Of a stretch of DNA of 64,000 nt, positions 16,436 to 23,985 are shown in pieces. The notes beneath the pieces are model-generated. The model did not search any database and was not told where the DNA came from. It worked only from the letters and a program-made list of their open reading frames with translations. This DNA comes from Nocardia shimofusensis NBRC 100134 (GTDB taxonomy: Bacteria; Actinomycetota; Actinomycetes; Mycobacteriales; Mycobacteriaceae): assembly GCF_001613125.1 (NCBI RefSeq), contig NZ_BDBT01000005.1, forward strand, positions 245,313 through 309,312, read 5' to 3'. Within the stretch, counting starts at the first letter, position 1, and the number at the start of each line of letters is the position of its first letter. The position numbers and the translations under genes are program-made.

Positions 16436-16509
16436 ATCGATGCTCATCGATGGTTGATTTCATCGACGCGCGTCGATAGAGTCGGCGTCATCAATCGATG
16501 GCTGTCGAT
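16436..16509. promoter_or_regulatory. Operator cluster between arsR-GNAT and the divergent operon
   Basis: The 117-base divergent gap holds three related inverted repeats built on ATCGA/TCGAT. They are ATCGATGCTCATCGAT at 16436-16451, a perfect 16-base palindrome ATCGACGCGCGTCGAT at 16462-16477, and an imperfect copy ATCGATGGCTGTCGAT at 16494-16509. ArsR-family repressors bind 12-2-12-type inverted repeats overlapping promoters, so these are the likely binding sites of the fusion repressor for both directions. Confidence 0.75.
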
Positions 16510-16522
16510 GAATGGAGTGGAC

Positions 16523-17929
16523 ATGAGCAACGACGAACTGCCCGTGGTCGTGATCGGCGCCGGGCCCGTGGGCCTGGCCGCGGCGGCCGAACTGCGCGAA
16601 CGTGACCGAGAGGTGCTGGTATTCGAGCGGGGCCGCGTCCCGGGGGCGGCGGTGGCGCAGTGGAATCACGTGCGCCTGTTCTCGCGGTGGGGCGAGCTGA
16701 TCGCCCCACCGGCGCGGCGGCTGCTCGACATCGCAGGCTGGACCGCACCGGAGGAGAACGCCTATCCGACCGGGAGGGACTGGCAGCAGCAGTACCTCGC
16801 CCCGCTCGCCACCGCGCTCGGGTCGCGGATCGTGCGCACCGGTGTCGAGGTGACCGGGGTGTCGCGACGCGGGCGCGACCGTGTCGTCGACGCCGAGCGC
16901 GATACCGCCCCGTTCACCGTGCACCTGCGTCACGCGGACGGCCGGGAGGAACGGGTGTTCGCCGCCGCGGTGATCGATGCCTCCGGCACCTGGGGTGCGC
17001 CCAATCCGCTCGGCGGGGACGGGCTCGCCGCCCTCGGCGAAACCGCCGCGGCGGCCGCTGGAGTGATCGGCTATCGGGTGCCCGACCTCGACGACCCCGC
17101 CGCGGCCGCCCGACATGCCGGTCGGCACACGGTGATCGCCGGCAGCGGACATTCGACGCTGACCGCGATCGTGGCGCTGGCCGGGCTCGCCGAGCAGGCG
17201 CCGGGCACCCGGCTGACGTGGGTACTGCGGCGCGGCGAGATCGGCGCCACCTTCGGCGGCGGTGACGCCGACCAGCTGCCCGCACGCGGTGCACTCGGTG
17301 AACGCGCGCGGCGCGCGGTCGAAGCCGGACTACTGGAGGTGGTGACCGGATTCCGCACCGCCGCGGTCGAACCCGCCGCAGGCGGGCAGGTCGCGCTGGT
17401 CGCCGATTCCGGTGCCCGCGTCGAGGGCGTGGACGCCGTGGTGACGCTGACCGGGTTCGCCCCCGACCTGTCGTGGCTGTCGCAGATCCGCCTGGAGCTG
17501 GATTCGACGCTGCAGGCGCCGGTGCGGCTGGCGCCGATGATCGACCCCAACGTGCACTCCTGCGGCACCGTCTACCCACACGGAGTCGGCGAACTGTCCC
17601 ACCCGGAATCCGGCTTCTACTCCGCCGGAATGAAGAGCTACGGCCGTGCCCCGACCTTCCTGGCCATGACCGGCTACGAGCAGGTCCGCTCCATCGCCGC
17701 CGAACTCGCCGGTGACCACGACGCCGCTCGCCGCGTCGAACTCGTCCTGCCCGACACCGGCGTCTGCGGCGGGGCCGGAGTCTTCGACGACCCCGACACC
17801 AGCACCGCCGACACCGCCGACGCGGCGGGAGGCGGCGGCTGCGGTGGAGCGCCCGACGCGGGCGAGACGGCCGGACAGACTGTGCCGGAACTGATCACGC
17901 TGACCGCGTCCGGAGCGCGCCTGTCGTGA
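16523..17929 (+). CDS. FAD-dependent oxidoreductase of an arsenic-type operon, Cys-bearing tail
   Basis: This 468-residue flavoprotein has the FAD motif VVVIGAGPVGLAAAAELRER at its N-terminus, a second dinucleotide motif HTVIAGSGHSTLTAI near residue 205, and a conserved SCGTVYPHGVGELSHPESGFYSAG segment near residue 350. It resembles flavin monooxygenases and thioredoxin-reductase-like enzymes. Its final ~70 residues are Gly/Asp/Thr-rich and carry two CGG motifs (GVCGGAG and GGGCGGA) that could bind a thiophilic metalloid or shuttle electrons. It is the first gene of an operon divergent from arsR-GNAT and overlaps the MFS gene by a GTGA. Reaction unknown; oxidation of an organoarsenical is the contextual guess. 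Confidence 0.82.
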   Translation: MSNDELPVVVIGAGPVGLAAAAELRERDREVLVFERGRVPGAAVAQWNHVRLFSRWGELIAPPARRLLDIAGWTAPEENAYPTGRDWQQQYLAPLATALGSRIVRTGVEVTGVSRRGRDRVVDAERDTAPFTVHLRHADGREERVFAAAVIDASGTWGAPNPLGGDGLAALGETAAAAAGVIGYRVPDLDDPAAAARHAGRHTVIAGSGHSTLTAIVALAGLAEQAPGTRLTWVLRRGEIGATFGGGDADQLPARGALGERARRAVEAGLLEVVTGFRTAAVEPAAGGQVALVADSGARVEGVDAVVTLTGFAPDLSWLSQIRLELDSTLQAPVRLAPMIDPNVHSCGTVYPHGVGELSHPESGFYSAGMKSYGRAPTFLAMTGYEQVRSIAAELAGDHDAARRVELVLPDTGVCGGAGVFDDPDTSTADTADAAGGGGCGGAPDAGETAGQTVPELITLTASGARLS

Positions 17930-19176
17930 CCACCACGGACACCACGCCGCCGACCACTGCCGGGCTGGATGCGGCCGGTCGGCGGCGGGTGCTTGTCGTG
18001 CTGTGCAGCACGCAGATCACCAGCTGGGGCATCCTCTACTACGCCTTCCCCGTGCTGTCGACCTCCATCACCGCCGGCACCGGATGGTCGGCGCAGGCCA
18101 TCACCGCCGCGTTCTCCCTCGGTCAACTCGCCGCCGCCCTCACCGGCATCCCGGTCGGGCGGATACTCGATCGCGTCGGACCACGCACGGTGATGACCGC
18201 GGGGTCGGCGCTGGCGGCGCCGGCCGTCGCCATCGTCGCGCTGGCGCCGAACCTGTCCGTGTTCTACCTCGGCTGGCTGCTCGCGGGCACAGCGATGGGC
18301 GCGGTGCTCTACCCACCGGCGTTCGCCGCGCTGACCCGCTGGCACGGCGAACAACGCGTGCGCGCGCTGATGATCCTCACTCTCGTCGGCGGCCTGGCCA
18401 GCACCGTCTTCGCTCCCCTGACCGCCGCCGTGGACGTGCGCACCGACTGGCGCGTCACCTACCTGATACTGGCCGCCGCGCTCGCCGCGATCACCATCCC
18501 GACGCACTGGTTCGGGCTGCGCGGCCACTGGCCCGACCCACCCCCGGTGATCGCCGGGGCAGGATTCGACCGCCACGACCAAGTCGCTCGTTCTCGTGCG
18601 TTCCTGGCGTTGACGGTCGCGCTGGCGTTGGGGGCGTTCACCGCCTTCGCCGGTGTGTTCAATCTGGTGCCGCTGCTGATCGAGCGGGGCTTCACCCCCG
18701 AGACGGCCGCCCTCACCCTCGGCCTCGGCGGAGCGGGACAGGTTCTCGGCCGGCTCGGCTACCTGCAGGTCGCCGCGCGCACCCGTCCCCGCACCCGCCT
18801 GATCGCCGCGCTCGCCGGGACCGCGGCCTCCACCGCCCTGCTCGGGCTCGCCGATACGGTGATCGGGTTGATCGCGATCTCCATCGGGGCCGGACTCGTC
18901 CGCGGCGTCACCACCCTCGTGCAGGCCACCGCCATCACCGACCGCTGGGGTCCCACCCACTACGGAAGCCTCAACGGCGTCCTCAACGCCCCCATCGTCA
19001 TCGTCATGGCCTCGGCCCCCTGGGCCGGAACCGCCCTGACAGCGGCCACCGGCAGCTACGCGAATGCCTACCTCGTCCTCGCCGCCGTCGCCGCGCTCGC
19101 CGCCCTCGTCGGCGCCGCCGCCACGCCCACTCTCCGCACCGCCTCCGAACCTGTTGTCACCGAAGGACATCGATGA
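17926..19176 (+). CDS. MFS transporter of the arsenic-type operon
   Basis: This 416-residue, about 12-TM major facilitator protein has motif A as GRILDRVGPRTV near residue 80. The sequence VLCSTQITSWGILYYAFPVLS at the first helix is typical of MFS proteins of the oxalate/monocarboxylate-like group that appear beside ArsR regulators. The start is GTG at 17926, overlapping the previous stop; the next gene's ATG overlaps its TGA. Three-gene translational coupling indicates joint function. Likely role: export of the product or substrate of the flanking flavoproteins. The substrate (arsenical or toxic amino acid) is inferred only. Confidence 0.85.
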   Translation: MTTTDTTPPTTAGLDAAGRRRVLVVLCSTQITSWGILYYAFPVLSTSITAGTGWSAQAITAAFSLGQLAAALTGIPVGRILDRVGPRTVMTAGSALAAPAVAIVALAPNLSVFYLGWLLAGTAMGAVLYPPAFAALTRWHGEQRVRALMILTLVGGLASTVFAPLTAAVDVRTDWRVTYLILAAALAAITIPTHWFGLRGHWPDPPPVIAGAGFDRHDQVARSRAFLALTVALALGAFTAFAGVFNLVPLLIERGFTPETAALTLGLGGAGQVLGRLGYLQVAARTRPRTRLIAALAGTAASTALLGLADTVIGLIAISIGAGLVRGVTTLVQATAITDRWGPTHYGSLNGVLNAPIVIVMASAPWAGTALTAATGSYANAYLVLAAVAALAALVGAAATPTLRTASEPVVTEGHR

Positions 19177-20285
19177 GCTCGAACGTCGACGCGATCGTCG
19201 TCGGCGGCGGCCAATCCGGCCTGGCCGCCGCCCACCACCTCACCCACGCCGGCCTCCAGGCCACAGTGCTGGAAGCCGGACCCGAACCCGTCGGGTCCTG
19301 GCCGCACTACTACGACAGCCTCACCCTGTTCTCCCCCGCCCGCTACAGCTCCCTACCCGGGCGTCCGTTCCCGGGCGACCCCGACCACTACCCCGATCGC
19401 GACGAAGTCGTCGAATACCTCCGCGACTACGCCACCCACCTGTCCGCCGACATCCGGACCGACATCCGCGTCACCACCGCGACACCGGACAGCACGGGAT
19501 TCGCCGTGCACACCGACACCGGCGAGGTGTTCACCGCACCACTGTTGATCGCGGCCACCGGCGGCTTCGGCAACCCGCACCGGCCCGACCTGCCGGGACG
19601 GGACCGGTTCGTCGGCACGGTGATGCACGCCGCGGACTATCGAACACCGGCTCGGTTCGCGGACCACCATGTGGTGGTGGTCGGCGCGGGCAACTCCGCG
19701 GTACAGATCGCCGTGGAGCTCGCCGAGACCGCCGCCACCGTCACCCTCGCCGCCCGTCGGCCACCGAAAGTCGTTGCCCAACAGGCATTCGGGCGCGACA
19801 TCCACTACTGGTTCACCCGCACCGGCCTCGACACCGCGCCTGTCGGACGGTTCGTCGAGCGCCCACCGACGGTACCGATATTCGACACCGGCCACTACAA
19901 GTCCGCCCTCGCCGCCGGTCGGCCGGCCGTGCGCCCGATGTTCACCGGACTCGACACAGAGTCCGCGCACTGGCCCGACGGCACGACAACCCCCGTCCAG
20001 ACTGTCATCACCGCCACCGGCTACCGCCCCGACCTCGGCTGGCTCACCGGACTCGGCGCCCTCACCACCGACGGCGCACCCCGCCACCGGGAAGGGCTGT
20101 CGACCACCCACCCCGGACTCGGCTACCTCGGCCTGGAATGGCAACGCAGCCTGTCCTCCGCCTCCCTGCGCGGCGTCGGCCGAGACGCCGCCCGTCTGGT
20201 CACGAGACTGGCCCGCACCCCGGTCAGCGTCCGGGGGTCAGCCGAGTGGCCAGGAACATCAGGATCTCGTCTCGGGCGGCGATAG
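19173..20285 (+). CDS. Flavin-dependent monooxygenase, ArsO-like
   Basis: This 370-residue protein resembles the flavin-binding monooxygenases called ArsO in arsenic operons. The FAD motif IVVGGGQSGLAAAHHL begins at residue 8. The NADPH motif VVVVGAGNSAVQIAVEL lies near residue 165, and the ATGY motif (TVITATGYRPDLGW) near residue 285. The ATG overlaps the MFS stop. The 3' end overlaps the convergent hydrolase gene by 62 bases, and its last ~20 residues (VRGSAEWPGTSGSRLGRR) look like an unconserved extension. Together with the upstream FAD protein it gives the operon two different flavoenzymes, which is unusual. Confidence 0.85.
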   Translation: MSSNVDAIVVGGGQSGLAAAHHLTHAGLQATVLEAGPEPVGSWPHYYDSLTLFSPARYSSLPGRPFPGDPDHYPDRDEVVEYLRDYATHLSADIRTDIRVTTATPDSTGFAVHTDTGEVFTAPLLIAATGGFGNPHRPDLPGRDRFVGTVMHAADYRTPARFADHHVVVVGAGNSAVQIAVELAETAATVTLAARRPPKVVAQQAFGRDIHYWFTRTGLDTAPVGRFVERPPTVPIFDTGHYKSALAAGRPAVRPMFTGLDTESAHWPDGTTTPVQTVITATGYRPDLGWLTGLGALTTDGAPRHREGLSTTHPGLGYLGLEWQRSLSSASLRGVGRDAARLVTRLARTPVSVRGSAEWPGTSGSRLGRR

Positions 20286-21048
20286 TCGGCTCACCCGCGG
20301 CATCGATCAGGTGCGCTGTCACGACGCTGTGCGGACTTGCCACCACATCCGCGAAGAACGGTGGAGGTGTGCGGTCGGCTGCGCTGTCCGGGAGCACCGT
20401 ACCTACGAATCGGCCGCCGAGCGCGGACTCATAGGCGGCGAAACGCTCGGCACGACACCACTTGTCGCCGGCGAACCGGTACGAGAGCACGGTCAGGTCG
20501 TCGCGGTCGAGTCGTTCCCGCACCGCCTCGAGGTCGTCCGGTGAGATTTCCAGCCCCGCGGGGTCGTCGAGCGGCAGAGAGGGTTGGCAGAGCACCGGCG
20601 CGAGGACCGACGCCTCGAGCATCATGGTCAGGGCGAAGTTGCCGGTGAAGCACATGCCGACGGCCCCGACACCGGGGCCGCCGCACTCCTGGTGCGCGGC
20701 GGCGGCCAGGGCACGCAGCCATCGGGTGACGGGGCTGGTCCGGTTGGCGCCGAACGCCCGGAACTCGGCGCTGACGCACGCTCGCCGCATCACCGCGGCG
20801 CCGTCCTCGGCGGTGGGTACCGCACCGTCGCGACCGAACAGGGACGGCAGGTACACGGTGAACCCGGCGTCGCGAACCCACCGCGCGAAGCGGGCGAGGT
20901 GAGGGCTGATGCCGGGCATCTCCGGCATCACGACGACGGCCGGACCCGAGCCGGAGACGAGCACGACCTTCGTCACCGAGTCGAAGGTGAGGTGGCGACG
21001 CTCGAAATCGTCGAGCGGGTCGTCCTCGGTCATCTCGCGAGTTGTCAT
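20224..21048 (-). CDS. Dienelactone-hydrolase-family alpha/beta hydrolase
   Basis: This 274-residue alpha/beta hydrolase has a Cys nucleophile motif GMCFTGN near residue 140 (GxCxGG in dienelactone hydrolase), the MPEMPGISPH oxyanion-side motif near residue 42, and a probable catalytic His in the C-terminal HSVVTAHLI segment. Family members hydrolyse lactones or esters of aromatic breakdown. I chose the ATG at 21048 (MTTREMTEDD) because upstream residues are low-complexity. It lies downstream of the GlxA-type regulator in the same direction and converges with arsO-like, overlapping it by 62 bases. Confidence 0.85.
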   Translation of the reverse strand: MTTREMTEDDPLDDFERRHLTFDSVTKVVLVSGSGPAVVVMPEMPGISPHLARFARWVRDAGFTVYLPSLFGRDGAVPTAEDGAAVMRRACVSAEFRAFGANRTSPVTRWLRALAAAAHQECGGPGVGAVGMCFTGNFALTMMLEASVLAPVLCQPSLPLDDPAGLEISPDDLEAVRERLDRDDLTVLSYRFAGDKWCRAERFAAYESALGGRFVGTVLPDSAADRTPPPFFADVVASPHSVVTAHLIDAAGEPTIAARDEILMFLATRLTPGR

Positions 21049-21172
21049 CGTGGGTGATCCTGTTCGTCGTGTGGTTCGGTGAACAGGCTCGATCCTCGCG
21101 GGCCGCCGCACTGTGCGGGAGGGGCGTGATCGCCACCTTTCGAGTGGATCCGGCCACCGCCGTCGCCCGGCC

Positions 21173-22156
21173 TCAGCATGCGCGGAACTGGCGACGGTAG
21201 TCACCGAGCCCCAGGCCGACCCGGTCCACGAAGAGTCGGCGCAAGGTGCTCGGGTCCTGGTACCCGACGCGTCGAGGGATCTCGCCGATCGGCACGTCGG
21301 TGTCGGTCAGGAGTCGCTTGGCCGCGCCGATCCGCGCCTGCTGCAGGAAGTCCAGCGGTGAGCAGCCGGCCTCGTCGGCATAGCGCCGCAGCAATGTCCT
21401 GGTGCTGACGTGCAACGCCTCTGCCAGCCGGGAGAGACTGTAGGGCTCGGTCAGATGATCGACCAGCCAGCGCTGTACCGCGATCGCGAACGGCCCCGCG
21501 GTCGTCTGCACCATGGACTCGACCACATACGGCGCCTGGCTGTTCCGGTTCTCCGACACCAGGGTGATGCGTGCGGTGGCCCGCGCGACGTCGGCGCCGA
21601 GGTGATCTCGGACGATAGCGGTCGCGAGGTCCAGTGACGCGGTGAACGCGGCGGTGGTGGTGATCTGCTCGTCGGCGACGAGCAGAGACTCCGCACACAC
21701 CGTCGACCGCGGGTACCGCCTGGCCAGTCTCGATGCGAACAGCCATGACGTGGTGCACCGTCGTCCGTCCAGCAGACCGGCCTCACCCAGCAGGAAGGCG
21801 CCGACACACACCGAGGCGATCCGGGTCCGACGATGCCCCGCGGCGCGCAGGAAGTCGATCTCGCGGCCGAGGTCGCCGAGCCGGACATCCAGGTCGGTGG
21901 CGGGCGAGAGGTCGAATCCTGGTACGACGATCAGCTCGAAGTCGTGATGCCATCGATGCGCCCCGATCGTGAACCCGCCCGCGGCGGCCACCGGCTCGGG
22001 CGACGCGGCGACCACCGATGTCCGGAACAGATCGGTGTCGGCGGCGCCGTTGTCGCGGGCGACATGATCGGCGATGCGGAGGAAGTCGGAGACAGCGAAC
22101 ACTTCCGAGGCGAAACAGCCTTCGTACGCCAGGATTCCGATCCGCACAACACCCAC
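21173..22156 (-). CDS. GlxA/FtrA-type AraC-family regulator with DJ-1/PfpI domain
   Basis: This 327-residue transcription factor has an N-terminal DJ-1/PfpI amidotransferase-like domain (IASVCVGAFLLGEAGLLDGR near residue 113, with the nucleophile-elbow Cys) and a C-terminal AraC DNA-binding domain (LSRLAEALHVSTRTLLRRYADEAG and the second helix-turn-helix IGEIPRRVGYQDPSTLRRLF). Such regulators sense small amide- or amine-type ligands and usually activate the adjacent gene. The dienelactone-hydrolase-like gene 124 bases downstream is the likely target. Start codons are GTG at 22156 or GTG at 22147; the latter gives the common N-terminus MRIGILAYEG. Confidence 0.87.
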   Translation of the reverse strand: MGVVRIGILAYEGCFASEVFAVSDFLRIADHVARDNGAADTDLFRTSVVAASPEPVAAAGGFTIGAHRWHHDFELIVVPGFDLSPATDLDVRLGDLGREIDFLRAAGHRRTRIASVCVGAFLLGEAGLLDGRRCTTSWLFASRLARRYPRSTVCAESLLVADEQITTTAAFTASLDLATAIVRDHLGADVARATARITLVSENRNSQAPYVVESMVQTTAGPFAIAVQRWLVDHLTEPYSLSRLAEALHVSTRTLLRRYADEAGCSPLDFLQQARIGAAKRLLTDTDVPIGEIPRRVGYQDPSTLRRLFVDRVGLGLGDYRRQFRAC

Positions 22157-22226
22157 TTGCCGAGTTGTACCAGTCGCACCGACGCGACCTCATCGAGGTG
22201 GATGTCGAACCGAGGCGCGGCTCCGG

Positions 22227-22895
22227 TCAATGACCGCCTTTGGTGGCCACCCCCGTGATCAGCGGGCGAACGATCGGGACCATCCCCCGCCACGTCGCTT
22301 CCTGCACGTCTCCGATTTCCAGCCCGGAAGCCCGGATCAGCTCGAGGGTGTCACGGTTGCAGTGGCAGCCCTCCGCGAACCGACGCCACGGCTCGGCGAG
22401 GCGATCCTGCCAATGAGCGAGTCGCGGCGACCGGGAACGCACGTGCTCGAGAAACAGCAGCCGACCGCCGGGGCGCAACACGCGCTCGATCTCCCGCAAC
22501 ACCGGATCGGGGTCGTCGACAGTGCACAACACGAGCGTCGACACGACCGTATCCACGGTCGCGTCCTCGAGCGGCAGCCGTTCCGCCGAGGCGTCGAGCA
22601 CCCGCGCCGGACGACGATGACGCCCCAGCCTCCGCGCCAGCCGCACACGCATCGCGGCCTCCGGCTCGGTCAAGATCAGCTCGTCGAGACCGTCGGGGTA
22701 GTAGCCCAGGTTGAGGCCGGTACCGCTGCCGAGTTCGACGGTGCGTCCCCGCGCGTCACCGAGCAGATTCTGCCGACGAGCGCCCATCCCCGCCTTCTCC
22801 CCCAGCCACAGCAGAGGGTCGTACAGCGCCGCGAACACCCGGGCCCACCGGCTCGAGCCCTTCACCGTTTCCGCAGGTACGGCGCTACTGCTCAC
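22227..22895 (-). CDS. Class I SAM-dependent methyltransferase
   Basis: This 222-residue methyltransferase has SAM motif I as VELGSGTGLNLGYYP near residue 53, motif post-I acidic loop LTEPEAAM, and motif VLRPGGRLLFLEHVRS near residue 140. It resembles the METTL7/UbiE-like group found across actinobacteria. The conserved HCNRDTLELIRASGL region near the end is also seen in that group. The start is GTG. It is followed at 70 bases by the GlxA-type regulator but probably is a separate unit. Acceptor substrate unknown. Confidence 0.87.
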   Translation of the reverse strand: MSSSAVPAETVKGSSRWARVFAALYDPLLWLGEKAGMGARRQNLLGDARGRTVELGSGTGLNLGYYPDGLDELILTEPEAAMRVRLARRLGRHRRPARVLDASAERLPLEDATVDTVVSTLVLCTVDDPDPVLREIERVLRPGGRLLFLEHVRSRSPRLAHWQDRLAEPWRRFAEGCHCNRDTLELIRASGLEIGDVQEATWRGMVPIVRPLITGVATKGGH

Positions 22896-23328
22896 CCATT
22901 CGACGGTACGCCTATGAACATCATCTCGCGAGGCCCGACTCTTCGCGCAGGTCGCGCAGCCGCTGCCTTCGAGTGAACGTCAAGTGAGGACGATCGCGAT
23001 GAATCCCGAAACGTAGGCCAGCGCGAAGAGGATGGGAATCCACTGCTCGATATGGGAGAGGGGCCACCCGATGGTCGCCTTCGCCCACGTCGGCGATGTC
23101 GTGAGCGATTCGATGTGGTGGTGATCCTGACTCGCGCGCCTACGCGTTGTCGTGAGTACTCCACTACTCCACATGACCGCACAGGTGCCGAATCACCGGA
23201 GACCTCCGTCAACCACTTCGACACAGGCGCCAGCAGTCAACCAGCCGAAGTCGTTGTTCCCGTTTGCCATGCGGCGGGCATTCTCCGCGCGATAGTCTCC
23301 CGGAAGCAGGCGACGGGGAGGTGCGGTC
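22896..23328. other. Intergenic region (433 bp) before the betaine ABC operon
   Basis: The stretch separates the leftward methyltransferase from the rightward ABC importer. Apart from the short possible membrane-protein frame at 22980-23174 I see no gene. A strong ribosome-binding sequence GGGGAGG lies at 23315-23321, immediately before the importer permease. No clear operator was seen. Confidence 0.5.
22980..23174 (-). CDS. Possible 64-residue single-pass membrane protein
   Basis: A 64-codon frame ends with the hydrophobic helix WIPILFALAYVSGFIAIVLT preceded by GWPLSHIEQ, which looks like a real transmembrane segment. The first half is basic and His-rich (RRRASQDHHH). No convincing ribosome-binding site precedes the ATG. 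It could be a genuine small protein or a relic. Unknown function. Confidence 0.35.
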   Translation of the reverse strand: MWSSGVLTTTRRRASQDHHHIESLTTSPTWAKATIGWPLSHIEQWIPILFALAYVSGFIAIVLT

Positions 23329-23985
23329 CTGGACACGCTGTGGAACTTCGTCGTCTCGCGGCGGCATCAACTGCTCGTCGACTCGTATCTGCACGTCTCG
23401 GCGGTGGTGCAGTCGCTGATCATCGCCACCCTCGTCGCGGTGCTGATCGGGATCGTGGTGTATCGCAGTCCACTGGGCTCGTCGGCGGCCACCGCGGCAG
23501 CCGGCGCCGTACTCACGGTGCCCTCCTTCGCGCTGCTGGGCCTGCTGATCCCGGTGCTCGGCCTCGGTGTCGGGCCCACCATCGTCGCCCTGGTCGTGTA
23601 CGCGCTGCTGCCGATCCTGCGCAACACCATCATCGGGCTCGCCTCGGTGGACCCTGCGGTGACCGACGCCGCCCGCGGCGTCGGCATGAATCGGCTGCGT
23701 GTGCTCGCGGCGGTGGAACTGCCGCTGGCCTGGCCGGCGATCCTGGCGGGCATGCGAGTGAGCACCCAGATGATCATGGGCATCCTCGCGCTCGCCGCCT
23801 ATGCCAAAGGGCCCGGTCTCGGCAATCTGATCTTCTCCGGCCTGTCGCGGCTGGGCAGCCCCAACGCGGTGCCGCAGGCGCTGACCGGCACCGTCCTCAT
23901 CATCGTGCTCGCACTGGCGTTGGACGGGATCCTGCTGCTCGTCGGACGTCTCACCACCTCGAGGGGGATCCGTGACCGAGACTGA
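23329..23985 (+). CDS. Choline/glycine-betaine ABC importer permease (probable CTG start)
   Basis: This is an OpuC/ProW-type permease with about five to six TM helices; the EAA-type loop is VDPAVTDAARGVGMNRLRVLAAVELPLAWPAILAG. The family N-terminus (a short amphipathic segment before the first helix) is present as DTLWNFVVSRRHQLLVDSYLHVS. Between the upstream in-frame stop (TAG, 23293-23295) and this segment there is no ATG, GTG or TTG. The CTG at 23329 lies 7 bases after GGGGAGG, so it is the best start and gives 218 residues. The first canonical start, GTG at 23404, would remove the N-terminal segment. It overlaps the ATPase gene by 14 bases. Confidence 0.85.
   Translation: MDTLWNFVVSRRHQLLVDSYLHVSAVVQSLIIATLVAVLIGIVVYRSPLGSSAATAAAGAVLTVPSFALLGLLIPVLGLGVGPTIVALVVYALLPILRNTIIGLASVDPAVTDAARGVGMNRLRVLAAVELPLAWPAILAGMRVSTQMIMGILALAAYAKGPGLGNLIFSGLSRLGSPNAVPQALTGTVLIIVLALALDGILLLVGRLTTSRGIRDRD

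Noticed and set aside
17674..19170. Minus-strand frame of 498 codons opposite the MFS gene
   Set aside because: Gly/Asp/Glu/Arg low-complexity product, typical of antisense GC-rich frames.
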